Positions 34,229 to 43,299 of a stretch of 64,000 nucleotides of DNA are shown here, one piece after another. Each line of letters opens with the position of its first letter. The first letter of the stretch is position 1. Both the position numbers and the translations under genes were made by a program. Under the pieces are notes generated by a model. That model worked only from the letters and a program-made list of their open reading frames with translations. It did not search any database and was not told the DNA's origin. The DNA comes from Paracraurococcus sp042666655 (GTDB taxonomy: Bacteria > Pseudomonadota > Alphaproteobacteria > Acetobacterales > Acetobacteraceae), in NCBI RefSeq assembly GCF_042666655.1, contig NZ_JBHTDE010000001.1, positions 806,001 through 870,000 on the forward strand, read 5' to 3'.

Positions 34229-34990
34229 CTAGAGGCGCCAGCCGGTATGGATGGCGACGATGCCGCCGGTGAGGTTGCGGTGCTGCACGCGTTCCAGCCC
34301 CGCCGCCCGCATCATGCCGGCCAGCGTCTCCTGGTCGGGGAACATGCGGATGCTCTCGGCGAGGTAGCGGTAGCTGTCGCCGTCCTGCGCCACCCGTTCG
34401 CCCAGCGCGGGCAGCACGCGGAAGGACCAAGCATCGTAGACCGGGGCCAGGGCCGCGACCTCGACCCGGCTGAATTCCAGGCAGTGGAAGCGCCCGCCCG
34501 GCCGCAGCACGCGGCGGACCTCCCGCAGCACGGCCGGCTTGTCGGTGCAGTTGCGCAGGCCGAAGGCCATCGAGACCTTCTCCATGCTGCGGTCCGGCAG
34601 CGGCAGGTGCTCGGCATCGGCACAGAGGAAGGTCAGGTTGGCGGCGAGGCCGCGGTCCAGCGCGCGGCCCTGTGCCACCTGCAGCATGGACGGGTTGATG
34701 TCGGACAGGATGACCCGTCCGGCGCCCTTCTCCAGCGCCCGGAAGGCGATGTCGCCGGTGCCCCCGGCGAGATCGAGCAGCGTCTCGCGCGGGGAGGCGG
34801 CGATGGCGGCGACGAAGGCCTGCTTCCAGGCCCGGTGCATGCCGAGCGACATCAGGTCGTTCATCAGGTCGTAGCGCGGCGCCACGCTGTCGAAGACCTG
34901 GCGGACCATGCCGGCCTTGGCCGCCTTGGGGACCTCGCGGTAGCCGAAGTCGATGGTGTCGTCACTGGGGGGGGTGTTGCGTTCGGTCAT
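34229..34990 (-). CDS. ubiE: Demethylmenaquinone/ubiquinone methyltransferase UbiE
   Basis: A 253-residue class I methyltransferase. DFGYREVPKAAKAGMVRQVF at the N-terminus, LLDLAGGTGDIAFRAL (SAM-binding motif I) and MAFGLRNCTDKPAVLREV, then RVLRPGGRFHCLEFS are UbiE signatures. It C-methylates the benzoquinol ring in ubiquinone synthesis. ATG 34990 is the family start; upstream open frame is unrelated. It is divergent from mutM with 38 bases between the starts, an arrangement common in Alphaproteobacteria, though the usual downstream ubiB is absent here. Confidence 0.95.
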   Translation of the reverse strand: MTERNTPPSDDTIDFGYREVPKAAKAGMVRQVFDSVAPRYDLMNDLMSLGMHRAWKQAFVAAIAASPRETLLDLAGGTGDIAFRALEKGAGRVILSDINPSMLQVAQGRALDRGLAANLTFLCADAEHLPLPDRSMEKVSMAFGLRNCTDKPAVLREVRRVLRPGGRFHCLEFSRVEVAALAPVYDAWSFRVLPALGERVAQDGDSYRYLAESIRMFPDQETLAGMMRAAGLERVQHRNLTGGIVAIHTGWRL

Positions 34991-35028
34991 GCCCGGCCAC
35001 CATAGCGCCGCGAGGGGAACGGGGACAT

Positions 35029-35874
35029 ATGCCGGAACTGCCGGAAGTCGAGACGGTGATGCGCGGCTTGCGCAAGGTCCTGGAAGGTCGGCTGATCCGC
35101 GCCGCCAGCATCGCCCGCCCCGACATGCGCTGGCCCTTCCCGGATGGGCTGGCGACCAGGCTGGCCGGCAGCCGGGTGGAAGGCTTCCGCCGGCGCGGGA
35201 AGTACATGCTGATGCGGCTCTCGGGCGGCGACAGCGTGCTGATCCATCTGGGCATGTCGGGCCGCATGGTGGCCCGCCCCGCCGCGGACCTGCCCAATGC
35301 ACCGATCGCGCACGAGCACCTGGCGCTGGAGACCGAGGAGGGCATCCGAGTCGGCTTCGTCGATCCGCGCCGCTTCGGCAGCGTCGACCTGGTGCCGACC
35401 GCGGCCGAGGACGCCCACCGGCTGCTCGCCGGCATCGGGCCCGAGCCGCTGGAGGAGGCCTTCACCCCGGAGGTGCTCACCAAGGCCCTGGCCGGCAAGC
35501 ACACCCCGATCAAGGTGGCGCTGCTGGACCAGAAGGTCGTCGCGGGCTTGGGCAACATCTATGTCTCGGAGGCGCTCTACCGCGCCGGCATCTCGCCGAA
35601 GCGCCTGGCCGCCAGCGTCGCCGGGGCGCGGACGCTGCGGCTGGTGCCGGCGATCAAGGCGGTGCTGGAGGAGAGCATCGCGGCCGGCGGGTCCTCCCTG
35701 CGCGACTACGTCCAGGCCGATGGCGGCATCGGCTTCTTCCAGGAACGCTTCAAGGTCTACGACCGCGAAGGCCTGCCCTGCGACGACTGCCCGGGCTTGC
35801 CCACCTGCCCCGGCATCCGCCGTTTCGTCCAGTCCGGCCGCGCCACCTTCCATTGCCCGCGCAGGCAGCGGTGA
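35029..35874 (+). CDS. mutM: Formamidopyrimidine-DNA glycosylase MutM with altered zinc finger
   Basis: A 281-residue base-excision repair enzyme that removes 8-oxoguanine. MPELPEVETVMRGL supplies the catalytic Pro2 and Glu3, RRRGKYMLMRL the conserved Lys, and GLGNIYVSEALYRAGISP the H2TH motif. The zinc finger is odd: the usual fourth Cys (CPxCQ) is Arg279 (CPRRQR), while a five-residue insertion after the second Cys brings in a new Cys260, so ligands may be Cys251, Cys254, Cys260 and Cys276. The rest is canonical. Divergent from ubiE. Confidence 0.95.
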   Translation: MPELPEVETVMRGLRKVLEGRLIRAASIARPDMRWPFPDGLATRLAGSRVEGFRRRGKYMLMRLSGGDSVLIHLGMSGRMVARPAADLPNAPIAHEHLALETEEGIRVGFVDPRRFGSVDLVPTAAEDAHRLLAGIGPEPLEEAFTPEVLTKALAGKHTPIKVALLDQKVVAGLGNIYVSEALYRAGISPKRLAASVAGARTLRLVPAIKAVLEESIAAGGSSLRDYVQADGGIGFFQERFKVYDREGLPCDDCPGLPTCPGIRRFVQSGRATFHCPRRQR

Positions 35875-35905
35875 TAGGTTGCGGCTCGATGCGAGGGAGG
35901 CACCC

Positions 35906-36685
35906 ATGGCCGAATACGAGATGATCCTGACCGAGGTCGCCGGGCGGGTGGCGGTCATCCGGCTCAACCGGCCGAAGGCGCTGAACGCGCTCTGCGACCA
36001 GCTGATGGACGAGCTCGGCCAGGCGCTGCGCGGCTACGACGCCGACCCCGCCATCGCCGCCATCGTCATCACCGGGTCGGAGAAGGCCTTCGCCGCCGGT
36101 GCCGACATCAAGGAGATGCAGGGCCGCAGCTACCCCGCCATCTACGTCGACGACTTTATCGGCAAGCGCTGGGAGGCGGTGACCTATGTCCAGAAGCCGG
36201 TCATCGCCGCGGTGGCGGGCTTCGCGCTGGGCGGCGGCTGCGAGCTGGCGATGATGTGCGACATCATCCTGGCCGGGGACAATGCGAAGTTTGGCCAGCC
36301 GGAGATCAACCTGGGCGTCATCCCCGGCGCGGGCGGCACCCAGCGGCTGACGCGCGCCATCGGCAAGGCCAAGGCGATGGAAATGATCCTCACCGGCCGG
36401 ATGATGGACGCCGTGGAGGCCGAGCGCGCCAACCTGGTCGCCCGCGTGGTCCCGGCCGCCGAGGTGGTGGCCGAGGCGGTGACGCTGGGCGAGAAGATCG
36501 GCGCCCTGTCGGCGCCTTCGGTGGCGATCGCCAAGGAGGCGGTGAACCGCGCCTATGAGACGACGCTCGCCGAAGGGGTAAAATTCGAACGGCGGATCTT
36601 CCAGTCGCTCTTTGCCACGGCCGACCAGAAGGAAGGCATGGCGGCCTTCGCCGAGAAGCGGAAGGCCCAATTCCAGAACCGCTGA
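35906..36685 (+). CDS. Enoyl-CoA hydratase
   Basis: A 259-residue crotonase. The oxyanion-hole segments are AFAAGADIKEM and AGFALGGGCELAMMCD, and both catalytic Glu are present (ALGGGCELAM and FGQPEINLGVIPGAGGTQRL). These match short-chain enoyl-CoA hydratase (EchA/FadB1-like) of beta-oxidation. ATG 35906 has GAGGGAGG five bases upstream. It follows mutM by 31 bases and may be co-transcribed with it. Confidence 0.93.
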   Translation: MAEYEMILTEVAGRVAVIRLNRPKALNALCDQLMDELGQALRGYDADPAIAAIVITGSEKAFAAGADIKEMQGRSYPAIYVDDFIGKRWEAVTYVQKPVIAAVAGFALGGGCELAMMCDIILAGDNAKFGQPEINLGVIPGAGGTQRLTRAIGKAKAMEMILTGRMMDAVEAERANLVARVVPAAEVVAEAVTLGEKIGALSAPSVAIAKEAVNRAYETTLAEGVKFERRIFQSLFATADQKEGMAAFAEKRKAQFQNR

Positions 36686-36809
36686 CGCGGCGGGCAACCG
36701 CGGCGGTGTCCCGTTCGCTTGACGGGGCCACCGGCTGGCCTGTAGAAACCCGCTCCCCGCGTGCCGTCGGTACGCCCTCCCATCACTCTGTTTTGAGTCA
36801 AAGTCACCC

Positions 36810-37088
36810 ATGGCGAACACGGCCTCTGCCCGCAAGCGCATCCGCCAGACGGAAAAGCGCACCCTCCGCAATCGTGCGCGGAAGTCCCGGGTGCGCGGGT
36901 TCATCCGCAAGGTCGAGCAGGCGATTGCCGGCGGCGACAAGAGCTCGGCGCAGGACGCGCTGAAGGCGGCGCAGCCCGAGATGCAGCGCGCCGCGACCAA
37001 GGGCGTGTTCCACGCCAACACCGTCGCCCGCAAGCTGTCGCGGCTCTCCGCCCGCATCAAGTCGCTGGAAGCCGCTGCCCAGGCGTGA
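36810..37088 (+). CDS. rpsT: 30S ribosomal protein S20
   Basis: A 92-residue Lys/Arg/Ala-rich protein that binds the 5' domain of 16S rRNA. MANTASARKRIRQTEKRTLR is the family start, and TKGVFHANTVARKLSRLSAR is the C-terminal helix signature. It sits upstream of dnaA, the order seen in many Alphaproteobacteria. Confidence 0.98.
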   Translation: MANTASARKRIRQTEKRTLRNRARKSRVRGFIRKVEQAIAGGDKSSAQDALKAAQPEMQRAATKGVFHANTVARKLSRLSARIKSLEAAAQA

Positions 37089-37431
37089 GCCGGGCAATTT
37101 TTCCGAACCGTGATTGAGTTGGTGTCGGCAAGAACAGGTTGATCCTGTTCTTGAAACGCCCTGTCGGTTTACCAGAATCCTTGGATTTACTTACTGTTTT
37201 TCTAAGGAATATATTCAAGCGGTACTCTGTTTTCACTCAATACCGGCGAGTTACTATTTGCGCCGACTTGGTGTCCGGAGTAGCATCCGACAGCCAGGGC
37301 GGCGGGCACGTTTCCCCCGAAACAGCACGCATCCGAGTGACCTGGCATCCCGCCGCGGAACCATCTTCCGGGCAGGACGGTTCGGCGTGTCCGGCGCCTG
37401 TAGGCGTTGGGAGCAGAAGGAGGCCGGCGGA
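37089..37431. promoter_or_regulatory. rpsT-dnaA intergenic region with perfect inverted repeat
   Basis: This 343-base gap is AT-rich from about 37095 to 37260, which marks it as the likely dnaA promoter region. A perfect 10-bp inverted repeat, CAAGAACAGG (37129-37138) and CCTGTTCTTG (37144-37153) with a five-base loop, sits 41 bases after rpsT; it may end rpsT transcription or bind a regulator. By eye I found no match to the DnaA box TTATNCACA, so I do not call an origin here. Long frames reading through into dnaA have no conserved sequence. Confidence 0.7.
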
Positions 37432-38859
37432 TTGCCCCCAGAGACGTCCGGACAAATGGTCGCCTGCTGGGCCCGCATCCGCGGGCGCCTGCGTGACGAG
37501 GTCGGCGAGGTCGAATACCGCACCTGGCTGCGGCAGATGACGCTGCACGGGATCGATGGCGAGGAGGCGGTGATCCTGCTGCCGACCCGCTTCCTGCGCG
37601 ACTGGGTGAACAGCCATTACGGCGACCGCCTGCGCGCCCTGTGGCAGGCCGAGGACGGCGCCGTCCGCCGGGTCGAGATCCGCGTCGCCCAGGCGACCGT
37701 CGGCGCCGGCGCCGAGCCCGCCTATGCCGAAGGCGCCGCCGCCCCGCTGCGCACCGAAGCGCCAGGCCTGGCCGAAAGCCTGGCGCCGCCGCCGCGCCCG
37801 CCCGAATTTCGCACGCCGGAGCCGCGCTCCGACTGGGTCGTGCCGCTGGAGGCGCGCTTCACCTTCGACACCTTCGTCGTCGGCAAGCCGAACGAATTCG
37901 CCCATGCCTGCGCCCGCCGGGTGGCGGAACGCCCGGCCAGCCCGGGCTTCAACCCGCTGTTCCTCTATGGCGGCGTCGGCCTGGGCAAGACCCACCTGAT
38001 GCACGCCATCGCCTGGGCGATCCGCGAGGGCGATACCCACCGCACCGTCGCCTACATGAGCGCCGAGAAGTTCATGTATCGATTCATCGCCGCGCTGCGG
38101 TCGCAGTCGACGATGGAGTTCAAGGAGACGCTCCGCGCCGTCGACGTGCTGATGATCGACGACCTGCAATTCCTGATCGGCAAGGACAATACGCAGGAGG
38201 AGTTCTTCCACACCTTCAATGCGTTGGTGGACCAGGGCAAGCAGATCGTCGTCTCCTCCGACAAGCCGCCCTCCGACCTGGCGGGGATCGAGGATCGCCT
38301 CCGCACCCGGCTCGGCTGCGGCATGGTCGCCGACCTGCATGCGACGACCTACGAGCTGCGGCTGTCGATCCTGCAGGCCAAGGCCGCCGCGGCGCAGGTG
38401 CTGGTGCCGGCCAAGGTGATGGAACTGCTGGCGACCAAGATCACCACCAATGTCCGCGAACTCGAAGGCGCGCTGAACCGGCTGGTGGCGCATGCCAACC
38501 TGTTCGGCCGGCCCATCACCATCGACAGCGCGCATGAGGTGCTGCACGACGTCCTCCGGGCGCATGAGAAGCGGGTCTCGATCGAGGAGATCCAGCGCAA
38601 GGTGGCCGAGCACTACAACCTGCGCCTGACCGACATGGTCTCCGCTCGCCGGGCACGGAACGTGGCGCGGCCGCGGCAGGTGGCGATGTACCTGGCCAAG
38701 CAGTTGACCCAGCGCTCCCTGCCCGAGATCGGCCGGCGCTTCGGCAATCGCGACCATACCACGGTCATGCACGCCGTCTCCCGCGTCTCCGAGCTCATGG
38801 CGGCCGATGCCGGCTTCGCTGAGGATGTGACGCTGCTGCGGAAGATGCTGGAGACCTAG
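37432..38859 (+). CDS. dnaA: Chromosomal replication initiator DnaA
   Basis: The replication initiator, 475 residues if it starts at TTG 37432. I prefer that codon because AAGGAGG lies eight bases upstream (37417-37423) and the first conserved N-terminal residues follow (WARIRGRLRDEVGEVEYRTW); ATG 37456 is the alternative. The AAA+ core has Walker A LYGGVGLGKTHLMHAI and Walker B VLMIDDLQFLIGK. The C-terminal DNA-binding domain ends with GNRDHTTVMHAVSRV, the DnaA-box recognition signature. An inefficient TTG start would keep DnaA synthesis low. dnaN follows 249 bases later. Confidence 0.96.
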   Translation: MPPETSGQMVACWARIRGRLRDEVGEVEYRTWLRQMTLHGIDGEEAVILLPTRFLRDWVNSHYGDRLRALWQAEDGAVRRVEIRVAQATVGAGAEPAYAEGAAAPLRTEAPGLAESLAPPPRPPEFRTPEPRSDWVVPLEARFTFDTFVVGKPNEFAHACARRVAERPASPGFNPLFLYGGVGLGKTHLMHAIAWAIREGDTHRTVAYMSAEKFMYRFIAALRSQSTMEFKETLRAVDVLMIDDLQFLIGKDNTQEEFFHTFNALVDQGKQIVVSSDKPPSDLAGIEDRLRTRLGCGMVADLHATTYELRLSILQAKAAAAQVLVPAKVMELLATKITTNVRELEGALNRLVAHANLFGRPITIDSAHEVLHDVLRAHEKRVSIEEIQRKVAEHYNLRLTDMVSARRARNVARPRQVAMYLAKQLTQRSLPEIGRRFGNRDHTTVMHAVSRVSELMAADAGFAEDVTLLRKMLET

Positions 38860-39108
38860 CGGTCAGGCCCGGGGAGTTCGCCCGGGGCCGGATTATCGCC
38901 CGGTACGGCCCGAACCTGCGCCGGAAGCGTAACGCCGCCCTTGGTCTGGCGCGGCGAAAACCCTACCTTATCGGCTCGAATCGAGGCTGCTAGAAGCCGG
39001 GCCGGGAGACGCAGCGCCGGCGTGCGGCGCTGATAGACTGGCCGGCCCACCCGGACGCGGGTGGCAATCGGCAGCGGCTGGACGGATCGTCGGGGGAGCC
39101 TGGGTGGC

Positions 39109-40236
39109 ATGAAGTTCACGGTGGAACGGGCGATCCTGCTCAAGGCGCTGGCGCATGTGCAGAGCGTGGTCGAACGCCGCAATACCATCCCCATCCTGGC
39201 CAATGTGCTGATCTCGGTGCAGGACGGCGGGCTGAAGCTGACCGCGACCGACATGGAGATCGCGGTGGTCGAGGACGTCCCCGGTGTCCAGGTCTCCCGC
39301 CCCGGCCGCACTACGGCGCCGGCCGCGACCCTCTATGAGATCGTCCGCAAGCTGCCCGAAGGCGCCAAGGTCGAGCTCGACCATGCCGGCGGCGATGCCG
39401 CGCTGAAGCTGCGCGCCGGGCGCTTCAACACCGACCTCTCGGTGCTGCCGGTCGAGGATTTCCCCTCGATGACCGAGGGCAAGCTGCCGCACAGCTTCAG
39501 CCTGCCGGCCGGGCAGCTGCGCGAACTGGTCGACCGCACGCGCTTTGCCATCTCCACCGAGGAGACCCGCTACTACCTCAACGGCATCTACCTGCATTCG
39601 ACCGAGAGCGACGGGGTGCAGGTGCTGCGCGCCGTGGCGACCGACGGCCACCGCCTGGCCCGCGTCGAGGAGCCGCTGCCCGACGGCGCCGGCGGCATGC
39701 CCGGGGTCATCATCCCGCGCAAGACGATCAACGAGCTGCGCAAGCTGGCCGAGGAGACGCAGGACGAGATCGCCATCCGCCTGTCGGACACCAAGATCCG
39801 CTTCGACATCGGCAGCGTGCAGCTGACCAGCAAGCTGATCGACGGCACCTTTCCGGAATACGACCGCGTCATCCCGCGCGGCAACGACAAGATCCTGCGG
39901 GTCAACAAGAAGGAATTCGCCGAGGCCGTCGGCCGCGTCGCCGCCATCAGCAGCGAACGCTCCCGCCCGGTGAAGCTCTCGCTCGACCGCAACCACCTGC
40001 TGCTCTCGGCGTCGAGCGCCGAGCAGGGCCAGGCGCAGGAGGAGCTGGAGGGCGACGTGGTGAGCTACGAGAATTCGCCGCTCGAGATCGGCTTCCAGGC
40101 CCGGTACCTGAACGACATCACCGACCAGATCGGCGACAAGGTCGAATTCCGCTTCGCCGACGGCAGCGCGCCGACCGTGGTGACGGATGCGGCCAAGCCC
40201 GAGGCGCTGTACGTGCTGATGCCGATGCGGGTCTGA
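39109..40236 (+). CDS. dnaN: DNA polymerase III sliding clamp, beta subunit
   Basis: A 375-residue ring-forming clamp with three repeated domains. MKFTVERAILLKALAHVQSV begins domain I; FAISTEETRYYLNGIYLH lies in domain II, and the C-terminal ALYVLMPMRV forms part of the protein-binding pocket. ATG 39109 has GGGGGAG about ten bases upstream. recF, the usual next gene, is absent; an oppositely oriented CoA-transferase follows. Confidence 0.98.
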   Translation: MKFTVERAILLKALAHVQSVVERRNTIPILANVLISVQDGGLKLTATDMEIAVVEDVPGVQVSRPGRTTAPAATLYEIVRKLPEGAKVELDHAGGDAALKLRAGRFNTDLSVLPVEDFPSMTEGKLPHSFSLPAGQLRELVDRTRFAISTEETRYYLNGIYLHSTESDGVQVLRAVATDGHRLARVEEPLPDGAGGMPGVIIPRKTINELRKLAEETQDEIAIRLSDTKIRFDIGSVQLTSKLIDGTFPEYDRVIPRGNDKILRVNKKEFAEAVGRVAAISSERSRPVKLSLDRNHLLLSASSAEQGQAQEELEGDVVSYENSPLEIGFQARYLNDITDQIGDKVEFRFADGSAPTVVTDAAKPEALYVLMPMRV

Positions 40237-40321
40237 TCACCGTCGCGGCAGATGATGCGGCTCGCTAGGCTGTGTCTATCCAGGGTTGAGCAAGGCCGAA
40301 TAATCTGCTTCTGCGGGGCGG

Positions 40322-40378
40322 GCCAGGGAAAACGGGGTAGGGCCTTTCCTTTCCTGGCGGCAGCCTGACCGGGCTGCC
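40322..40378. terminator. Double hairpin between dnaN and the CoA-transferase gene
   Basis: Two adjacent inverted repeats lie between convergent genes: GCCAGGGAAA (40322-40331) with TTTCCTGGC (40350-40358), and GGCAGCC (40359-40365) with GGCTGCC (40372-40378). They can serve both transcription directions. The first may be a worn copy of the modular hairpin repeat, but the match is weak. Confidence 0.55.
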
Positions 40379-40399
40379 TCCCCCGCTCCCCCTCGGGGT

Positions 40400-41590
40400 C
40401 TAGGCCGGGCCGATCGCCCCCGCATCGCGCAGGGCGGCGATCTCCGCCGCGGCGAAGCCGAAGCCTTCCAGCACCGCCGTCGAATGCTCACCCAGCAGCG
40501 GCGGCGGCGACCGCACCATGCGTGCCTCGCCATTGAACTGGATCGGCTGCGCCAGAGTCTTCAGGGTGCCGAGCGTCGGGTGGTCGTAGTCCATCACCAC
40601 GCCTCGCGCCGCGGTCTGCGGATGCGCCAGCATGTCGGCCAGCGTGTTGATCGCGGCGCAGGGGATGCCGACCCGGCCGCAGAATTCCACCCAATGCGCC
40701 GCGCTCTCCGTCGCCACGATCTCCTGCACCAGCGCCACCGTCTCGGCGAAATGGGCAACCCGGTCGGCATTGGTGCGGAAGCGCGGGTCCTCGGCCAGGT
40801 CCGGCCGGCCGATGCCGGCGGCAAAGCGCCGCCAGAGGTTGTCGCTGGCGATCCCGATCAGCACCGGCCCGTCCGCGGCGTCGAAGGCCTGGTAGGGGCA
40901 GAGCGATTCATGGCCCGAGCCCGACTTCTCCGGCAGCGCGCCCTTCTCCCAGTAGATCTGCAGCGAGTAGCCGAGCAGCGCCGCCGCGGTCTCGAACAGC
41001 GAGACCTCCAGCCGGCAGCCCTTGCCCGTCCGGCCGCGCTCCAACAGCGCGGCGAGGATGCCGGAGAAGGCGTTCATGCCGGTCGACTGGTCGATCGGCG
41101 AGAAGGGGCTGCGGATCGGCCCGCCGCCGCGTTCCCCGGTCATCGCCATGATGCCGGAGAAGGCCTGCAGGATCACGTCGTAGCCGAGCCCCTTGGCCAG
41201 TGGTCCGCTACGGCCGAAGCCGGAGATGCTGCAATGGATGAGCCGCGGATTGGCCGCGCACAGCGCCTCCGCGCCGATGCCGAGCCGTTCGGCGACGCCG
41301 GTCGCATAGCTTTCGATCACCACGTCGGCCTCGCGCGCCATGCGCTGCGCTGCGGCTTGGCCTTCCGGCGTCTTCAGGTCGAGTGCGAGGCTGCGCTTGT
41401 TGCGGTTGGCGCTGAGGAAGACCGCGCCCACCCCGCCGCGGAAGGGCGGCCAGCCCCTGGTGTCGTCGCCCACCCCCGGCGGCTCGATCTTCACCACGTC
41501 GGCGCCGAGGTCGCCCAGCCACTGGCCGCACAAGGGACCTGCCAGGACCTTGGAGAAATCGAGGACGCGGAGGCCCGTGAGCGGCGTCAT
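40400..41590 (-). CDS. CaiB/BaiF (family III) CoA-transferase
   Basis: A 396-residue family III CoA-transferase. LDFSKVLAGPLCGQWLGDLGADVVKIE is the conserved N-terminus in outline; RNKRSLALDLKTPEG and the segment with the catalytic Asp (around SPFSPIDQSTGMNAFSGILA) follow. It moves CoA between organic acids by a ternary mechanism in the cytoplasm. ATG 41590 starts one base after the stop of the acyl-CoA dehydrogenase gene, so they form an operon. Substrates are probably dicarboxylic acids such as mesaconate or methylsuccinate, judged from the neighbours. Confidence 0.9.
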   Translation of the reverse strand: MTPLTGLRVLDFSKVLAGPLCGQWLGDLGADVVKIEPPGVGDDTRGWPPFRGGVGAVFLSANRNKRSLALDLKTPEGQAAAQRMAREADVVIESYATGVAERLGIGAEALCAANPRLIHCSISGFGRSGPLAKGLGYDVILQAFSGIMAMTGERGGGPIRSPFSPIDQSTGMNAFSGILAALLERGRTGKGCRLEVSLFETAAALLGYSLQIYWEKGALPEKSGSGHESLCPYQAFDAADGPVLIGIASDNLWRRFAAGIGRPDLAEDPRFRTNADRVAHFAETVALVQEIVATESAAHWVEFCGRVGIPCAAINTLADMLAHPQTAARGVVMDYDHPTLGTLKTLAQPIQFNGEARMVRSPPPLLGEHSTAVLEGFGFAAAEIAALRDAGAIGPA

Positions 41591-41591
41591 C

Positions 41592-42758
41592 TCAGTAGGA
41601 TTTCGGCTGGCCGAGCACCCGCTCGGCGATGAAGGACAGGACAAGCTGTTCCGAGACCGGTGCGATGCGGGTGATCATCACCTCACGCAGCAGGCGCTCG
41701 ACCACGTATTCCTTGGCGTAGCCCATGCCGCCATGCGTCATCACCGCCTGCAGGCACGCATCGTAGCCGGCCCGGCCGCCGAGCAGCTTGGCCGCATTCG
41801 CCTCCGCCCCGCAGGGCCGGCCGTTGTCGTAAAGCCAGGCCGCCTTCATCGCCATCAGCAGGGCCGATTCCAGCTTGGTCCAGCATTCCGCCAGCGGGTG
41901 CTGGATGCCCTGGTTCTGCCCGATCGGCCGGCCGAAGACGACGCGTTCCCGCGCGTAGCGGGAGGCGCGGTCCAGCGCGTCCTGGCCGATGCCGATCCCC
42001 TCCACCGCGACCAGCACGCGTTCCGGGTTCAGGCTGTCCAGCAGGTAGTTGAAGCCGCGGCCCTCCTCGCCGATGCGGTCCTCCTCCGGGATGAACAGGT
42101 CGTCGATGAAGACCATGTTCGAATCGACGGCAGCGCGGCCCATCTTGGGGATCCGCTTGACGTCGATCTTGCTGCGGTCGAGCGGCGTGTAGAACAGCGT
42201 GATGCCCTCGGTCGGGCGCCGCGCCTCTTCCTTCCGCACGGTGCGGGCCAGCAGCAGGATCCTGTTCGCCACCTGGCCGGTGGAGGTCCAGAGCTTGCGC
42301 CCGTTGACGCGGTAGCCGCCCGGCACCTTCTCGGCGAAGGTGGTGATGCTGGTGGTGTCGAGCCCGGCATTCGGCTCGGTCACGCCGAAGCAGGCTTGGT
42401 CGCGCCCCTCGACCAGCGGCGGGATGAAGCGCGCCTTCTGCTCCGCCGTGCCGTGCACGACGATGGGGTGCGGGCCGAACATGTTGATGTGCAGCGAGGA
42501 GGCTGCGGCCATCCCGCCACCGGACCGCGCGACGGTATGCATCATGATCGCCGCTTCCGTCACGCCGAGCCCGGCGCCGCCATGTTCCGTGGGCATGGTG
42601 ATGCCGAGCCAGCCGCCTTCCGCCATCGCCTGGTGGAATTCGCGGGGGAAGCGCGCCTCGGCCTCGCAGTCCCGCCAGTAGTCGTCGCCGAAGCGGCGGC
42701 AGACAGCGGCGACGCCTTCGCGAATCGCCTCCTGCTCGGGCGAGAAACCGAAATCCAT
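41592..42758 (-). CDS. Acyl-CoA dehydrogenase
   Basis: A 388-residue FAD acyl-CoA dehydrogenase. ACFGVTEPNAGLDTTSITTFA binds FAD and substrate, RVVFGRPIGQNQGIQHPLAE and VMTHGGMGYAKEYVVERLLR are the C-terminal family signatures. The frame stays open far upstream on the minus strand, but ATG 42758 begins the family's first helix (DFGFSPEQEAIREGV). It is co-transcribed with the CoA-transferase and divergent from a MaoC-CitE pair. Confidence 0.92.
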   Translation of the reverse strand: MDFGFSPEQEAIREGVAAVCRRFGDDYWRDCEAEARFPREFHQAMAEGGWLGITMPTEHGGAGLGVTEAAIMMHTVARSGGGMAAASSLHINMFGPHPIVVHGTAEQKARFIPPLVEGRDQACFGVTEPNAGLDTTSITTFAEKVPGGYRVNGRKLWTSTGQVANRILLLARTVRKEEARRPTEGITLFYTPLDRSKIDVKRIPKMGRAAVDSNMVFIDDLFIPEEDRIGEEGRGFNYLLDSLNPERVLVAVEGIGIGQDALDRASRYARERVVFGRPIGQNQGIQHPLAECWTKLESALLMAMKAAWLYDNGRPCGAEANAAKLLGGRAGYDACLQAVMTHGGMGYAKEYVVERLLREVMITRIAPVSEQLVLSFIAERVLGQPKSY

Positions 42759-42843
42759 GACGTGCTCCCTGGGCGCAGTTGCCGGAGGTTGGTACGCGGG
42801 CCTACCCTCGGCAAGACCATAATAATCGAGGGGAGGGGGCCCG

Positions 42844-43299
42844 ATGCCCGGTCTGTGGTTCGAGGAATTCGAGGTCGGCCAGCAATTCCGCCACGTCATG
42901 CGGCGGACCATCACCGAGGCCGACAACGTCTTCTTCTCGGCGCTGACGCACAACCCCGCGGCGCTGCACCTAGACGAGGAATACTGCCGGACCGAGACGG
43001 AATTCGGCCAGCGCATCGTCAACAGCGCCTTCACCCTCGGGCTGATGGTCGGCATCACCGTCGGCGACACCACGCTCGGCACCACCGTCGCCAACCTCGG
43101 CTGGGACGAGGTCCGCTTCCCCAAGCCGCTGTTCCACGGCGACACCATCCGCGTCGAATCGGAAGTCCTGTCGAAGCGCGAGAGCAAGTCTCGGCCAGGC
43201 CAGGGCATCATCGAGTTCGTGCACCGCGCCTTCAACCAGAGAGAGGAGCTGGTCGCGCATTGCCGCCGCTCCGCCCTGATGAAGGGCCGCCCCGCATGA
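42844..43299 (+). CDS. MaoC-like acyl-CoA hydratase
   Basis: A 151-residue hot-dog-fold hydratase. ITEADNVFFSALTHNPAALHLD includes the Asp/His pair of the MaoC active site. The length and the block RTETEFGQRIVNSAFTLGLM match mesaconyl-CoA hydratase-like single-domain MaoC proteins. It would add water to an unsaturated dicarboxylyl-CoA. A long purine run (GGGGAGGGGG) precedes ATG 42844. The stop overlaps the next start as ATGA. Confidence 0.9.
   Translation: MPGLWFEEFEVGQQFRHVMRRTITEADNVFFSALTHNPAALHLDEEYCRTETEFGQRIVNSAFTLGLMVGITVGDTTLGTTVANLGWDEVRFPKPLFHGDTIRVESEVLSKRESKSRPGQGIIEFVHRAFNQREELVAHCRRSALMKGRPA

Noticed and set aside
37089..39108. Possible replication origin around dnaA
   Set aside because: No TTATNCACA-like DnaA boxes were found by eye in either gap; the AT-rich part is explained by a promoter.
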